From the NCBI GenBank assembly GCA_020633675.1, contig JACKDE010000006.1:186001-250000 (forward strand): DNA of 64,000 bases, read 5' to 3'. Position numbers and translations under genes: made by a program. Shown here in pieces: positions 1 to 9,612 of the stretch (within the stretch, counting starts at the first letter, position 1; every line of letters starts with the position of its first letter). The DNA comes from Deferribacteres bacterium (GTDB lineage Bacteria; Zhuqueibacterota; Zhuqueibacteria; Zhuqueibacterales; Geothermadaptataceae). The notes beneath the pieces were generated by a model that saw only the letters and a program-made list of their open reading frames with translations, did not search any database and was not told the origin of the DNA.

Positions 1-321
1 GAATAAAAATGAAGAAACAGTGAAACTCAAGGGCGATGCATGATTCTCTTTAGTTGGTCAGTTGTTTTAGTCGATCGGTTCCGTTGAGATATTTTTAGTT
101 CTGTTAAAAAATAAATTTGCCTGTTCTTGGCGCATCTTGAACGAGATATTAAAAGGTATGCACTGGTTTCCAAGAAAAAATGAACAAGCTTGTGTTCTTA
201 AATAATTGATTGTGCGCAGTAGCCCTGATGCGCTCTTTGGCGAGGTCACAGGTTTCTTGAGAACACTCCATGAGCACACACTTCATAACCAGATTTGCTT
301 CGATTTAGTAGATTGTGATCC
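1..321. other. No recognisable gene
   Basis: I see no supported gene, RNA or repeat here. Short open frames exist on the minus strand, but none matches a family I know. The stretch borders decayed coding DNA and is probably part of the same degraded region. Confidence 0.5.
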
Positions 322-690
322 TTATGCACAAATCAATAACCTGTTGCAGGCGGCTCCGTCAATACGTTTTAATGGTCGTAGGTAGAAATGCTCGTGTAGT
401 AAGGTATATAACAAATCAATATGGCAGACTGAAACTGCTCCGACAGCAGCAGCGATGCCGGCACCGAGCGCGGATGATTCGCTGCATTCTATCAAACAGA
501 GCTTTTTGACGAAGATGTCGGCGATGAGTTGGCGCCAGAATTCATTTTCCGCTCCACCACCCATCACCACCATTTCGCGAACTACAACACCAGTCGATTT
601 CTCGACAGCATTCATTGCAAACAACTCTTCAAAGGCAATACATTCCAATATCGTGCGATACATATGGCCGCGAGCACGAGCTGAAGACAA
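322..690 (-). pseudogene. Remnant of FGGY-family sugar kinase (xylulokinase-like), C-terminal part
   Basis: The minus-strand translation keeps the C-terminal signature of FGGY kinases: a RGHMYRTILECIAFE segment (family form RGHLYRAVLEGIAFE), the GGGAENEFWRQLIADIF segment that binds nucleotide, and ESSALGAGIAAAVGA. An intact kinase has about 500 residues; only about 120 remain. The ATP-binding N-terminal half is absent, upstream sequence runs into stop codons, and the C-terminus trails into unrelated sequence. In intact homologues the enzyme phosphorylates a pentulose or related sugar with ATP in the cytoplasm. Here it is almost certainly non-functional. It may be a relic of the sugar-utilisation locus that starts at 3135. 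Confidence 0.75.
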
Positions 691-869
691 ACCGGGATGC
701 TTTTTTGTAGACTATACTGCTCGATAATCGCGAGGACTGGACCAACAGCCAAGCAGCATTTGGGGGGGGAAGTTCAGACCGACGCAGGCAGCCGGGAATG
801 GAGCATCAGTGGTGACCACATTCGCGTTTTCAGAACTGTGGGGAGTCACCGATTTGGCATTCAAAAAAA

Positions 870-1235
870 ATGCCAGCATCTATCGTTGTGATCACAACCG
901 AATGTGGCATTGTTTTGCTTTCCCTGCTGGCCAAAGGTGGTTTTCAAAATCAGCAGGTACCGACCGCAGATCAGCTAATCAAACAACTCGAGAGCCAATT
1001 TGACCGGGCAAGATTACCGCTTTTCTCAAAAAATGTCAAAGCTCGATTGTTGAAAGAGCAAGTTGCCTTTGCCCGCGCGTTGAGCAGAGGGCAACTCGAG
1101 ATGCGTAAAATCACCACCAAGAGAAAATGAGCTGAATACAACCTTGGTGGAACTGATCGAAAGCGATACTAAACAGGCAATTCGAAGCATAGCAATATCT
1201 GATTCCATGATCGATTCAGGTGAAGCGATCATCTC
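870..1235 (+). pseudogene. Unidentified decayed coding remnant
   Basis: An open frame of 86 codons (870-1130) has ordinary amphipathic protein-like composition. After a shift of frame near 1125 the translation continues (about 1122-1240, ELNTTLVELIESDTK and onward) with similar character. This suggests a frameshifted gene. I do not recognise the family. It lies between the sugar-kinase remnant and the excisionase remnant, so it may belong to the same decayed mobile segment. Confidence 0.25.
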
Positions 1236-1325
1236 TGATTGAAGCAGTTTTAGACTATGCTTTTGCTTTGCTGTGCCCAAACAGCAAGCAGAAATTATGC
1301 AATTCACTTTTAAATTGAGGTTGAG

Positions 1326-1517
1326 ATGAAAGATCGATTCCTAAAAATTGAAACCGCTGCTGAACTGACCGAACTGTCACCAGGAACAATCAAGAAATGA
1401 ATTCGGAAAAGGTGGATAAGAAGCTAAAATTTTGGCCGGTCCGTCCGAATGAAAGAATCGGACCTTTTGGCGTTCGCAAAAGAACGACCTGAAAGACATG
1501 AATCGCTTGCATTTTAA
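1326..1517 (+). pseudogene. Excisionase-type HTH DNA-binding protein, broken by two in-frame stops
   Basis: Reading from ATG 1326 in one frame gives LKIETAAELTELSPGTIKK, stop (TGA), IRKRWIRS, stop (TAA), FGRSVRMKESDLLAFAKER, stop. Without the two internal stops this is the usual 60-residue winged-helix excisionase (HTH_17 type): a recognition helix followed by the R-x-x-R-I wing and the ESDLLAF helix. The TGA sits where the family has Trp (KKWIRKR), but neighbouring intact genes use TGA as stop, so I read it as a nonsense mutation rather than recoding. Intact relatives bind DNA to direct recombination. It precedes a recombinase remnant, as expected for an integrated element. Confidence 0.7.
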
Positions 1518-1526
1518 AAGTCACCA

Positions 1527-1888
1527 ACTTATATTTCGCTCCGTAAGATGGCTACCTTAATCAAGAAAAAGGTTGGCCGAGTTCTTTGATAAATACCTCG
1601 AATTTTCAAAGGCGACCAAGACGAAAAATTCCTGCCTTTTGGATCGACATAGCCTGTCCGTTTTTAAGAGATTCACAGGCAACATTCAGTTTACTGCGCT
1701 GAAACCCAAAATGGTTGAGAATTTTTAATTTGCGTTGGTTAGAATCTGATAACCCCGCTTCAGTCAATTTGGAGCTGCGACATCTCAAGTCTATTTTTCA
1801 AAAGGCAGAAGAGTGGGGCAAGTTAGATCAATTTCCCTTTGCTAAAAATGGCGCTAATTTAGCGCTCTTAAATTTAGGCTCGGCATAG
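1527..1888 (+). pseudogene. Tyrosine recombinase (integrase) remnant, N-terminal core-binding domain, frameshifted
   Basis: Three frame segments match the N-terminal part of phage-type integrases. They are TYISLRKMATLIKKK at 1527, LAEFFDKYLEFSKATKTKN with a following helical segment to FTALKPKMVENF at 1574-1728, and ASVNLELRHLKSIFQKAEEWGK at about 1757-1830. These correspond to the SAM-like core-binding domain. The catalytic domain with its Arg-His-Arg-Tyr residues is missing, because the frame closes at 1888. The gene is therefore inactive. It ends about 40 bases before a tRNA-Pro gene, a favoured integration target, so a former element probably used this tRNA. Confidence 0.7.
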
Positions 1889-1929
1889 GTAATAAAAAAA
1901 GAGAAGTGAACTCTTTAAAAAACACATAT

Positions 1930-2004
<75 letters not shown>

Positions 2005-2359
2005 TTGGATGACAGGCTGCCAATCACACATAAAAAGGTGGTTGCAGCCTGTTTCGTTTACAGAAGAAGATTGGCAAAGACTTGATAATCTTTCAAACCG
2101 AGGATAATATTAGCTTGCACCTTCGTTCTAACCGTTGTCCTGCATCAAAATCGATGAATTTTACAAAACCATAATTCAACGGTGCAGCAGAAGTTGATTG
2201 TTTGGTACAAAAAAAGGGAATCTTGCGGGATTCCCTTTTTTTGTCTGAAGATACTTGCACAGTATCTGGCTTGGATGGTGTGCTGGTTAATCCTGCATGA
2301 GTAGATGCACTTTGTACTCGAGGTCTATTGGGAAACCAGCAACTCGGTTTAAATGATGG
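2005..2359. other. Intergenic, contains one terminator
   Basis: This gap lies between tRNA-Pro and the minus-strand gene ending at 2360. I see a rho-independent terminator at 2211-2242 and no convincing coding sequence. Confidence 0.5.
2211..2242 (+). terminator. Rho-independent terminator
   Basis: An AAGGGAATC / GATTCCCTT stem with a short loop is followed by seven T residues on the plus strand and preceded by an A-run, so it can work in both directions. It could end tRNA-Pro transcription on the plus strand or the gene at 2360-2878 on the minus strand. Confidence 0.8.
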
Positions 2360-2878
2360 TCAATCGATCACTGTATTCGCTGCTTGAGCAATCTCTTTTA
2401 TGCCCTGAGCGATACTTTGTGAGAGATCTACTTTTCCTTGCATAGATTTGATTTTGGACGGCACTGACAGCAAATCATTCTGAGTTTGCACCAGATCGAA
2501 GTTGCTTTCATACGTCAAACCTTTAAATTGGGCGAGAAAAGCATCATTTACACTTTCGTTACCTTTTGCGCGCACGCCCAATATCTTTCCTGTTTTGCTC
2601 ACGCCTGCCAATAAGTCAATGTTTTTTCCTTGGTATTGCACAGTTTTGACAAAAACAAATCCGTAAAATTCTTCCGCCGGTCCCCAGGAACCTTGTTCCC
2701 AGACTTCAGCAAAAGAGACACCCGTATCCAGGCTTCGCGTCATCTCATTTGAATGAGACCGCGGAAAAAACATGTTGCAATCGCGTTCAGTCACTCTGTG
2801 ATGTGTTTGGCCGAACGTCATTGAAGCTGAAAGACCAAAAATCAGCGTGGCGATTTGAATTCGGATGATCATTTTCAT
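2360..2878 (-). CDS. Secreted protein with FMN-binding-like pattern, function unknown
   Basis: This 172-residue protein starts with a signal peptide (basic MKMIIRI, hydrophobic stretch, cleavage near SMTFGQ). The mature part contains LLAGVSKTGKILGVRAKGNES followed by FLAQFKGLT, which resembles the order of elements in FMN-binding (RnfG/NqrC-type) domains. The usual Thr of the covalent flavin site is not evident, so this assignment is tentative. The start ATG is preceded by GAGGTAAG. The gene is divergent from the alpha-galactosidase at 3135. It could also be an unrelated small envelope protein. Confidence 0.6.
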   Translation of the reverse strand: MKMIIRIQIATLIFGLSASMTFGQTHHRVTERDCNMFFPRSHSNEMTRSLDTGVSFAEVWEQGSWGPAEEFYGFVFVKTVQYQGKNIDLLAGVSKTGKILGVRAKGNESVNDAFLAQFKGLTYESNFDLVQTQNDLLSVPSKIKSMQGKVDLSQSIAQGIKEIAQAANTVID

Positions 2879-3134
2879 TTCTTACCTCGTAGAGTGTGAT
2901 TAGTTGAATAACCCGAGTTTATGTGCGCATCACGTGGGAATGATATGACTTCAACCTGAAAGGTAGCTGAAAAAAGTACATTTTGGCGACAGTTTTTAAT
3001 TAATTTCTTTAGAAATTTTCGAAATACTCTTATTTTGAACGTGCAGATACTTTCATTGAAAAAAAACAAATACGGCAGCCAGATCTCAAACGGTTGAATA
3101 ATCACCTGTATTCTTGCGCTGGAAAGGGAATGAT

Positions 3135-4361
3135 ATGAGTCAAGAGCATGCTGGAAATAATCCAATATCTAAAAACAATGGCTTCATCCGCCCGCAAACA
3201 CCTATCATGGGCTGGTCCAGTTGGAACAACTTTCGAATCGAAATTAATGAAGATTTGATCAAAGCACAGGCTGATGCAATGGTTGCTACCGGCATGAAGA
3301 GCGCAGGATATCAGTATATTAACATCGATGATGGCTACTTTGGCGGGCGTGATGAAGAAGGGAAGCTGCTTACCCATTCGAAAAAATTTCCATCAGGAAT
3401 GAGAAGTTTGTCCGACTATATTCATGCGAAAGGTTTGAGGGCCGGCATCTATACGGATGCAGGCGCCAACACCTGTGGCTCCCATTGGGATCAAGACCGG
3501 CACGGTGCCGGTGTTGGTCTTTATGGCCACGATCGTCAGGATCTGCATTTAATGCTGCGCGAGTGGAACTATGATTTTATTAAAGTGGACTGGTGTGGTG
3601 GGCAGTGGCTTGGGCTGGATGAGCAGATTCGGTACACCGAGATCGGGCGCATCGTTCGTGAAATTCGTCCTGAGGTGGTTTACAATATTTGCCGTTGGCA
3701 ATTCCCGGGAAAATGGGCTTGTCTTGAAGCGGACTCCTGGCGCATCTCGGGCGACATTGCCAATAATTTTGGATCCATTCTGAAAATAATCGATCTCAAC
3801 GCTGATTTGTGGCGCTTTGCATCTCCGGGCCATGTCAACGACATGGATATGCTGCAAGTTGGTCGCGGCATGCATTATGAAGAAGATAAGGCGCATTTCA
3901 CCATGTGGTGCATGATGAATTCGCCGCTGCTTGCGGGAAATGATCTGACGAAAATGTCCGCAGAAACGCTCGATATTCTGACCAACTCGGAAATCATCGC
4001 GCTCAATCAGGATCGTCTGGTCTACCAGGCGCGCCGAATACAGCAACAGAATGAGCTGGAAGTGTGGGCAAAGCCGCTTGTTTCAACAATATCCGGTCAA
4101 GTCGCCATCGCTCTTTTAAACAGATCAGAGAGTCAGCAAACCATCAGCTTCGAATTGCAACGCGTCGGTATCGATGCGAGCAAGGGATATCAAATGCGTG
4201 ACCTGTGGTTAAAGCATGATTACCCGCATTCCACGGCAGAAACGGCACAATTTGATGTAGCGCCACATGCTGTAGTTGCTTTGAGAATTGCCGGAATGTC
4301 TTTACCCTACACACTTTTCCAATTTCAGGACCAACCGAAAGGTGTTGCTTCGTTTTCTTAA
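3135..4361 (+). CDS. Alpha-galactosidase, glycoside hydrolase family 27
   Basis: This enzyme removes terminal alpha-linked galactose (or a related sugar such as N-acetylgalactosamine) by a retaining mechanism. The protein opens with the family signature MGWSSWN at residues 25-31. It has the IDDGYF strand, the nucleophile region FIKVDWCGG (Asp152) and the acid/base region WRISGDI (Asp207), then a C-terminal beta-sandwich. Its 408 residues are normal for the family. A longer frame begins at TTG 3114, but GGAAAGGGA six bases before ATG 3135 favours the later start. No signal peptide is visible, so it is probably cytoplasmic and acts on imported oligosaccharides. It converges on the minus-strand sugar operon, whose last gene ends five bases away. 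Confidence 0.93.
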   Translation: MSQEHAGNNPISKNNGFIRPQTPIMGWSSWNNFRIEINEDLIKAQADAMVATGMKSAGYQYINIDDGYFGGRDEEGKLLTHSKKFPSGMRSLSDYIHAKGLRAGIYTDAGANTCGSHWDQDRHGAGVGLYGHDRQDLHLMLREWNYDFIKVDWCGGQWLGLDEQIRYTEIGRIVREIRPEVVYNICRWQFPGKWACLEADSWRISGDIANNFGSILKIIDLNADLWRFASPGHVNDMDMLQVGRGMHYEEDKAHFTMWCMMNSPLLAGNDLTKMSAETLDILTNSEIIALNQDRLVYQARRIQQQNELEVWAKPLVSTISGQVAIALLNRSESQQTISFELQRVGIDASKGYQMRDLWLKHDYPHSTAETAQFDVAPHAVVALRIAGMSLPYTLFQFQDQPKGVASFS

Positions 4362-4365
4362 GAAG

Positions 4366-6384
4366 TCATTGATTGGCGAATGCAATTCGGGTCAAGCCGC
4401 TGCTTCGCGAAAGCGTGGCTGAGTGCGTTTTGTACCCGAGATCACCTTCGTATGTAAATGTATATCGTGACGGAGCGACGGATATGATGCTCTGTGCGTC
4501 CTGCACAGTCAGGCTGACCCAACAATGTGGTGGGGCAACAACAGGGCGAAGGTTTTGCCGTTTGAGAAAATCGATAAGTTTGGCAATATCCTGCATGCAC
4601 TGCATTGCCATCGAATCGGCCGGTTTCATGTTTTCTGTGGCTGCAAAAATGCGGAATACATTTTGTCTCCCAGCCCTTAAAACACCGGCAATAATATCAT
4701 CGATGAAATTCGGATATGGGCAAATAATACGCTCATATTGGTACTGATTCAATTGGAAAGTACCGTCCTGCCACTGACCGCCGAGGAGCATTTCCGGTGA
4801 GACCACATCGACATGAAAGTGATGATCATGCAAGGCAAGCAAGATTTTAAATACATTTTTTGCACATTCGTTCGCGCGCGCATCCGGCTCCGAGAAGAGG
4901 TGCTCAATTGGATAAACGAGTAAAATATTGGCCCACGGCAAATGCTCTCCGGTTGTGGAAAAGTGCTCTTTTAGTCGGCGATTCCAGGCAGGGTAATGTT
5001 CCCATGTGCTGTGGTTCGGATACCCCGGCAATGGGGGAGAGCCTAGGAAGGTGTTCTCTTCGCCAATCGTGCCCACTGGCCCATACGCGTGCGGCATCCA
5101 GCGCTGCCCCAACACGGCCAGATTGTTGACACAATAATCCATAACACCCGCCTGCCAGCCTTCTCCGTCATCATCACCGATGGTCCAGAGATTGTTGTAG
5201 CAAACAGCTTTTTCAGCGAATTTCCCCAGAGATTTACAGATGATCCCAAGTGCCGCAAAATTGGCATAGTGGTCGCAATCGGGACGGCGTAGTTTGTCGA
5301 TGCCGCCGAAGTCGACAAATCCATAGCTTTTGGTTGGCAGCGATTTCCACAAATCCATGCTGCCGTGATTCATATCCGCCATATCGGCCGATTCAAAATG
5401 CCAGGTGTCGTGAATGCCAAACAACATGTCATCGGACCAATACTTTTTCGCAGCGTCCAGTGTCTTTTTTTGAAAATCGACCATGGTTTCCTGAACCGTT
5501 TTGAAATAGTTGATGCGTACGGGGACATGGCTTGCGTCCGCGCTGGCAACAGCAAATTTCCACAGTTGCCTGGAAAGCTGCAGGCCGGTTTTTTGATGAA
5601 AGCGGTTTTGAATAATTGTCGAAAAGGGCAGAGCGCCATACACGCTGGTGTAGCCCGGTTCATCGAACATGATCATGTCGACTGCCGAAACCTGCTCTGA
5701 CAAAGCTTTCAGCATGGCCAGGTAGCGCTGCAATTGCGCTTCGCTGGAGAAGTCAACATGCGAAGAATGAACTTGAAAAAAGGCCACCACTTGCCATGCT
5801 TCAACATCCGGTGGAGCGAATCTGCCGAAAGCTTCAATATAGTGCTCTTTTGCATGATAGAAAAAGTGCGTTTGCTCAGTAATATCAATCACGTCTTTTT
5901 CGTCAAACTGCGTTTGGCCGGCCTTAATCGCGTAAGCCTTCAAGACGCCAACCGGATAGAATTCAATCGCAACTTCCTGCAACATGTGCGTGTGACGCGG
6001 TGGAATTGTGCAGCGGATATTAAATTTGCCATCGACCACGGGGGAGAGGTTCGGGACTTTGCTGGCACGAACATCGTCGCCGTAGAGCACGATTGGCACA
6101 CCCTGATCGCCTTGAATGAGTTCGCGCGAGATAAAGCGCGGATCCGGGCCAAGCCAACAGGCAATGCCATTTTGCCGGCACAAGGTGCTGATGTGCTGCA
6201 AGGCGGCCACTGCATCGGGGTGACTCCAGTTGTAGCGACTACAGCGCACCCACACTGCTACGCCATCGAATTCCTTGGCGAGCAGGTCTTGAAATTGTGA
6301 CTCCAGTACGTGCCGATCTTCAATCACCGGATCATGAACCGACCAGACCATGACTGAGCATGGTAAAGGATTGGGCTTCTTCAT
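4366..6384 (-). CDS. Putative TIM-barrel glycoside hydrolase-like protein
   Basis: This 672-residue cytoplasmic-type protein has no signal peptide. The N-terminal half has alternating strands and helices typical of a (beta/alpha)8 barrel, including EFDGVAVWVRCSRYNW, a central MIMFDEPGYTS segment with a potential catalytic Glu, and FGIHDTWHFES. The C-terminal half contains an ILLVYPIEHLFSEPDARAN segment like the trimerisation (glutamine-amidotransferase-like) domain of GH42-type enzymes. I do not recognise a precise family. It is the last gene of the ten-gene operon with sugar ABC transporter genes, which supports a role in breaking down an imported glycan. The substrate is unknown. Confidence 0.7.
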   Translation of the reverse strand: MKKPNPLPCSVMVWSVHDPVIEDRHVLESQFQDLLAKEFDGVAVWVRCSRYNWSHPDAVAALQHISTLCRQNGIACWLGPDPRFISRELIQGDQGVPIVLYGDDVRASKVPNLSPVVDGKFNIRCTIPPRHTHMLQEVAIEFYPVGVLKAYAIKAGQTQFDEKDVIDITEQTHFFYHAKEHYIEAFGRFAPPDVEAWQVVAFFQVHSSHVDFSSEAQLQRYLAMLKALSEQVSAVDMIMFDEPGYTSVYGALPFSTIIQNRFHQKTGLQLSRQLWKFAVASADASHVPVRINYFKTVQETMVDFQKKTLDAAKKYWSDDMLFGIHDTWHFESADMADMNHGSMDLWKSLPTKSYGFVDFGGIDKLRRPDCDHYANFAALGIICKSLGKFAEKAVCYNNLWTIGDDDGEGWQAGVMDYCVNNLAVLGQRWMPHAYGPVGTIGEENTFLGSPPLPGYPNHSTWEHYPAWNRRLKEHFSTTGEHLPWANILLVYPIEHLFSEPDARANECAKNVFKILLALHDHHFHVDVVSPEMLLGGQWQDGTFQLNQYQYERIICPYPNFIDDIIAGVLRAGRQNVFRIFAATENMKPADSMAMQCMQDIAKLIDFLKRQNLRPVVAPPHCWVSLTVQDAQSIISVAPSRYTFTYEGDLGYKTHSATLSRSSGLTRIAFANQ

Positions 6385-6401
6385 ATTTTTGCTTTCTTTG
6401 G

Positions 6402-7829
6402 TTAGATATTCGCTTCGTTGCCATTTTCAAGTTTTTCAAGCACTACATTGTCAAACCAGCTTTTCCCGGCACCAATTTGCTCTAAAATCAAGTGCAAACG
6501 ATCGGGCTTGGGCGATATTGGTGGCGTAACCAGCTCTATTTTTTGCCAATTATTGGTCCCGGATAGCCTTTGCGGACTGCGAAATGTCTCGTAATTGCTC
6601 AGATCGAAAACACTGCCCAGACCTGTGCGATGCAGTCGGATGGCAATGTGTGCGTGTCGAACATTTGCCGTACAAATATGAGCAGTCAGGCGATACCTTG
6701 CTGCATCGACAAAATCCTGCTGCCCAAATGCCGGGCCGATCGTGGTTGCCAGCCAGCGCGAAGTGGCGCCTTCCTTTTGGAATATTGCCAGGGAAAAATG
6801 ATCATCAAAACCTTTGCTTTTATCGTAGATGAAAATGCTTGAAGGGCTGGAGTCAGAGGTTGTTTCAAATCCCCATGGCCAGAGATTCGGCGCATGCTCA
6901 GGAAAGTCTGCAAGGGTGTTTGCAAAGGTGTTGATGCCCTCGAGATAAAGCGGGTGATGCAGCAATTCCTGATTATTGGTGATATCCGCGTGCTTCGCAA
7001 CACGTTCTGCGTGCTGACGGTCAATTGCATACAAACGGAATGCAGCTTGAAAACATTGATCGGTCAGAGTGATTGCTTTGCTGGAGCTTGATCTCGGAAT
7101 AACACGGCAGGCAAAATGGGTATCCCACATATAAGCACAAATGCCGGCTTCAATGTTCGCTCCGGCTATAATCTCTACGACCGGATTTTGATCTTCGAGC
7201 AGCCAAGAGAAGCGATCGCCTTTTTTGAGATGAATATTGTTTTTATCGGAAGTGTCGAGATGATGGTGTGGAATACGGCTCACTTTTTCGCTGCGCTGGA
7301 TATAGCAAGCCTGGTATTTTTTGCGCTGCGGTACTGCGGGCTCAAAGCAATGCTCCGGCCAGAAATTGCAGAATTCCAGCTCACCATGTGCGCTATTGTA
7401 GGTGGCATGCCAGAATTTGCCAGCAGGAATTCGTAGCTCGGCGCTAATGGCAAAAATGTAGCTCTGCAATGCTGCATCGAAGGTGATGTGAAGTTTGAAA
7501 AGGCTCGAAATACTGTTATCCTGGTTTGATCCGGTTATTTGCAGCCGTAAATGCGAATCTTGCTGCGAAATTGGCCTCACGTCACCATGAATGCCAGCAT
7601 TTCGCAACGGATCTTGATGGTTGGCATACTGCCGCCAATAAAGCGGCATCGGCACTGTTTCGCCGATGACAGCCGCTGTGCCGCGGCGGAACTTGACATT
7701 GCAAAGCTCCAGATTACGTATTTCTGCGATCATTTCCTCTTGATCATAAATGATTCCATCCCGAGACGCGGTTTGTCTAAAGTGAAGCTTTGTATCTGTG
7801 CCCGTGTTTTTTTGATCGAGTTTAGCCAC
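6402..7829 (-). CDS. Unknown protein of the sugar operon with C-terminal carbohydrate-binding-like region
   Basis: The protein has 475 residues, no export signal and is rich in beta-strand. The last 130 residues (from about YRLTAHICTANVRHAHIAI to GAGKSWFDNVVLEKLE) have the jelly-roll pattern of CBM4/9-like modules, ending in the typical WFDNVxL strand. The N-terminal part is not recognised. Its start overlaps the end of the upstream permease gene by eight bases, which implies translational coupling. It probably handles the same glycan as its neighbours; whether it is an enzyme or a binding protein cannot be decided from sequence. Confidence 0.7.
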   Translation of the reverse strand: MAKLDQKNTGTDTKLHFRQTASRDGIIYDQEEMIAEIRNLELCNVKFRRGTAAVIGETVPMPLYWRQYANHQDPLRNAGIHGDVRPISQQDSHLRLQITGSNQDNSISSLFKLHITFDAALQSYIFAISAELRIPAGKFWHATYNSAHGELEFCNFWPEHCFEPAVPQRKKYQACYIQRSEKVSRIPHHHLDTSDKNNIHLKKGDRFSWLLEDQNPVVEIIAGANIEAGICAYMWDTHFACRVIPRSSSSKAITLTDQCFQAAFRLYAIDRQHAERVAKHADITNNQELLHHPLYLEGINTFANTLADFPEHAPNLWPWGFETTSDSSPSSIFIYDKSKGFDDHFSLAIFQKEGATSRWLATTIGPAFGQQDFVDAARYRLTAHICTANVRHAHIAIRLHRTGLGSVFDLSNYETFRSPQRLSGTNNWQKIELVTPPISPKPDRLHLILEQIGAGKSWFDNVVLEKLENGNEANI

Positions 7830-8688
7830 GCAATCCGCCTACATTAATGCCTTTCATGAAATGCCTCTGTGCCAGAAAGAATACCACAATGTTGGGAATC
7901 AGCACCAGCACCGATGCCGCCATCATCACATGCCATTGCGTCACTCCGGAACCGATAATCTGGGTTTTGAGCATATTCAAACCAAGTGTCAGTGTGGCTT
8001 TCTCAATGGAGTTGATATAGATCAACGGATTAAAAAAATCATTCCAAACACCGACGAAGCTAAACACCACCACAGTCGCAACCGCCGGCCGTGCCATTGG
8101 CAAAATGATGCTCCAAAAAATCCGCAATCGGCTGGCGCCATCCAAAAGAGCAGCTTCATCATATTCATAAGGAATCGACAGGAAAAACTGCCGCAAGAGA
8201 AAAATATAAAATGGCGAACCTAAAAATGCTGGAACGATCAGTGGGAAGTAAGTATCGACCCAACCGAGCTTAGCAAACATAACGTACAGCGGTATCATGG
8301 TGATTTGTCCCGGCAACAGCATGGTTGCAATGCAGAGAGAAAACAGGACTTTCCTGCCCTTAAAATTGAGCCGAGCAAAACCATAAGCTGCGAGACTGCT
8401 TGACAGGACAGTACCGATGATCACCGTAACTGTGATAAAGCTTGTGTTGAGAAAATATCTGCCTAACGGAATGATGGTCATCGCAGTTTGATAATTATCC
8501 CAATGCAGTTTGTCTGGGATCCACTGGTACGGCACAGCAAAAATGCTGTCCAGATTATGCAAAGACGAGGACAGCAGCCACAACAAAGGTGTCATGAAAA
8601 TCAGGCTGAGAATAATCAGAGTCGAATATGAAATGCCTAATTTGAGATATTTGGCAAAATGAATTTGCTGTTGACGATATTCGGTCAT
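7822..8688 (-). CDS. ABC transporter permease, MalG type (CUT1 sugar uptake)
   Basis: The 288-residue inner-membrane protein has six predicted membrane segments. It has the cytoplasmic EAA loop (YEYDEAALLDGASRLRIFW) that docks onto the ATPase, and ends with the short basic tail usual for MalG-like subunits. It forms the pore with the permease at 8685-9611, sharing an ATGA stop/start overlap with it. The binding protein is at 16357-17700. No ATP-binding gene lies in the window, so a shared MsiK/UgpC-type ATPase elsewhere is likely. The transported sugar is probably the oligosaccharide processed by the surrounding enzymes. Confidence 0.92.
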   Translation of the reverse strand: MTEYRQQQIHFAKYLKLGISYSTLIILSLIFMTPLLWLLSSSLHNLDSIFAVPYQWIPDKLHWDNYQTAMTIIPLGRYFLNTSFITVTVIIGTVLSSSLAAYGFARLNFKGRKVLFSLCIATMLLPGQITMIPLYVMFAKLGWVDTYFPLIVPAFLGSPFYIFLLRQFFLSIPYEYDEAALLDGASRLRIFWSIILPMARPAVATVVVFSFVGVWNDFFNPLIYINSIEKATLTLGLNMLKTQIIGSGVTQWHVMMAASVLVLIPNIVVFFLAQRHFMKGINVGGLRG

Positions 8689-9611
8689 TTCAATCTTTCA
8701 TCTGTTTGGTAATATACCCAGCGCTGCGACAGCAAGAACTGGATCAGCGTGAACAGCAGGATAATGATGAAAAGCACCCACGCCAGGCTGGAGGCATATC
8801 CCATTTTGAACTGCTGGAAAGCTTTTTTATACAGATAGAGCACAAAGAAAAGGGTTGAATTGTTGGGGCCGCCTTCGCTGCCCTGGCCTGAAGATGCGGT
8901 CATGACCAAGGCTTGCGTAAAAACCTGAAAAGAGCCAATGATATTCATGATCAAATTGAAAAACAGCGCCGGAGAAATCATCGGCAAGGTGATGTGAAAG
9001 AGCCTGCGCCAGCTTTTCGCGCCATCAAGGGAAGCTGCTTCGTAGAGTTCCTCAGGAATGCCTTGAAGTGCTGCAAGGTTGATAATCATGCCGCCGCCGA
9101 CGCCCCAAAGCGACATCAGAATGAGCGCCGGCTTTGACCAGGTTTCACTTTGCAACCAAAGCGGCCCGGCGATACCGAACCATTCCAGCGCACGATTCAA
9201 TAGCCCGAATTCCGGATTGAAAATCCACATCCACAGGATCGAAACGGCAACCATATTGGTGACTGATGGCAAAAAGAAGATCGTTCGAAAAATGCTGATG
9301 CCACGCAATCGCTGGTTGAGCAAAATTGCCAGTAATAGCGATAAAAGCATGCCAAGCGGGACTGAAAAGAACACATAATAGGCTGTGTTCCACAAACTTG
9401 TGTAAAAAAGCGGATCATCGAAAAGCAGGGTGTGGTAATTTTCCATTCCGATCCACTGTGGGGCGGAGAGCAGAGACCAACGCGTGCCGCTCATGAAAAG
9501 CGAAAACACAATCGGCCCTGCTGACAGGAAGACAAATCCAATCAGCCACGGCGAGATAAACAGATAGCCCTCAATATTGCGTTTTGCTCTGTCTGAAATG
9601 CTGATTTTCAA
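8685..9611 (-). CDS. ABC transporter permease, MalF type (CUT1 sugar uptake)
   Basis: This is the partner permease of the MalG-type subunit. From TTG 9611 it has 308 residues, the usual length, with a first membrane segment GYLFISPWLIGFVFL and the EAA loop ELYEAASLDGAKSWRRLF. The frame stays open upstream to 9818, but that extension lies entirely inside the preceding gene (9613-12105) and has no membrane character. TTG 9611 starts just after that gene's TAA, consistent with coupled translation. It acts in the inner membrane. Confidence 0.9.
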   Translation of the reverse strand: MKISISDRAKRNIEGYLFISPWLIGFVFLSAGPIVFSLFMSGTRWSLLSAPQWIGMENYHTLLFDDPLFYTSLWNTAYYVFFSVPLGMLLSLLLAILLNQRLRGISIFRTIFFLPSVTNMVAVSILWMWIFNPEFGLLNRALEWFGIAGPLWLQSETWSKPALILMSLWGVGGGMIINLAALQGIPEELYEAASLDGAKSWRRLFHITLPMISPALFFNLIMNIIGSFQVFTQALVMTASSGQGSEGGPNNSTLFFVLYLYKKAFQQFKMGYASSLAWVLFIIILLFTLIQFLLSQRWVYYQTDERLK

Positions 9612-9612
9612 T

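Noticed and set aside
1398..1400. In-frame TGA in the excisionase as selenocysteine or Trp recoding
   Set aside because: A second in-frame stop (TAA) follows within ten codons and the adjacent integrase is frameshifted, so simple decay is the better reading. TGA acts as a normal stop in many intact genes here.
5734..6300. 188-codon plus-strand frame opposite the TIM-barrel gene
   Set aside because: It has no ribosome site and no recognisable domain, and is fully covered by a better-supported minus-strand gene.
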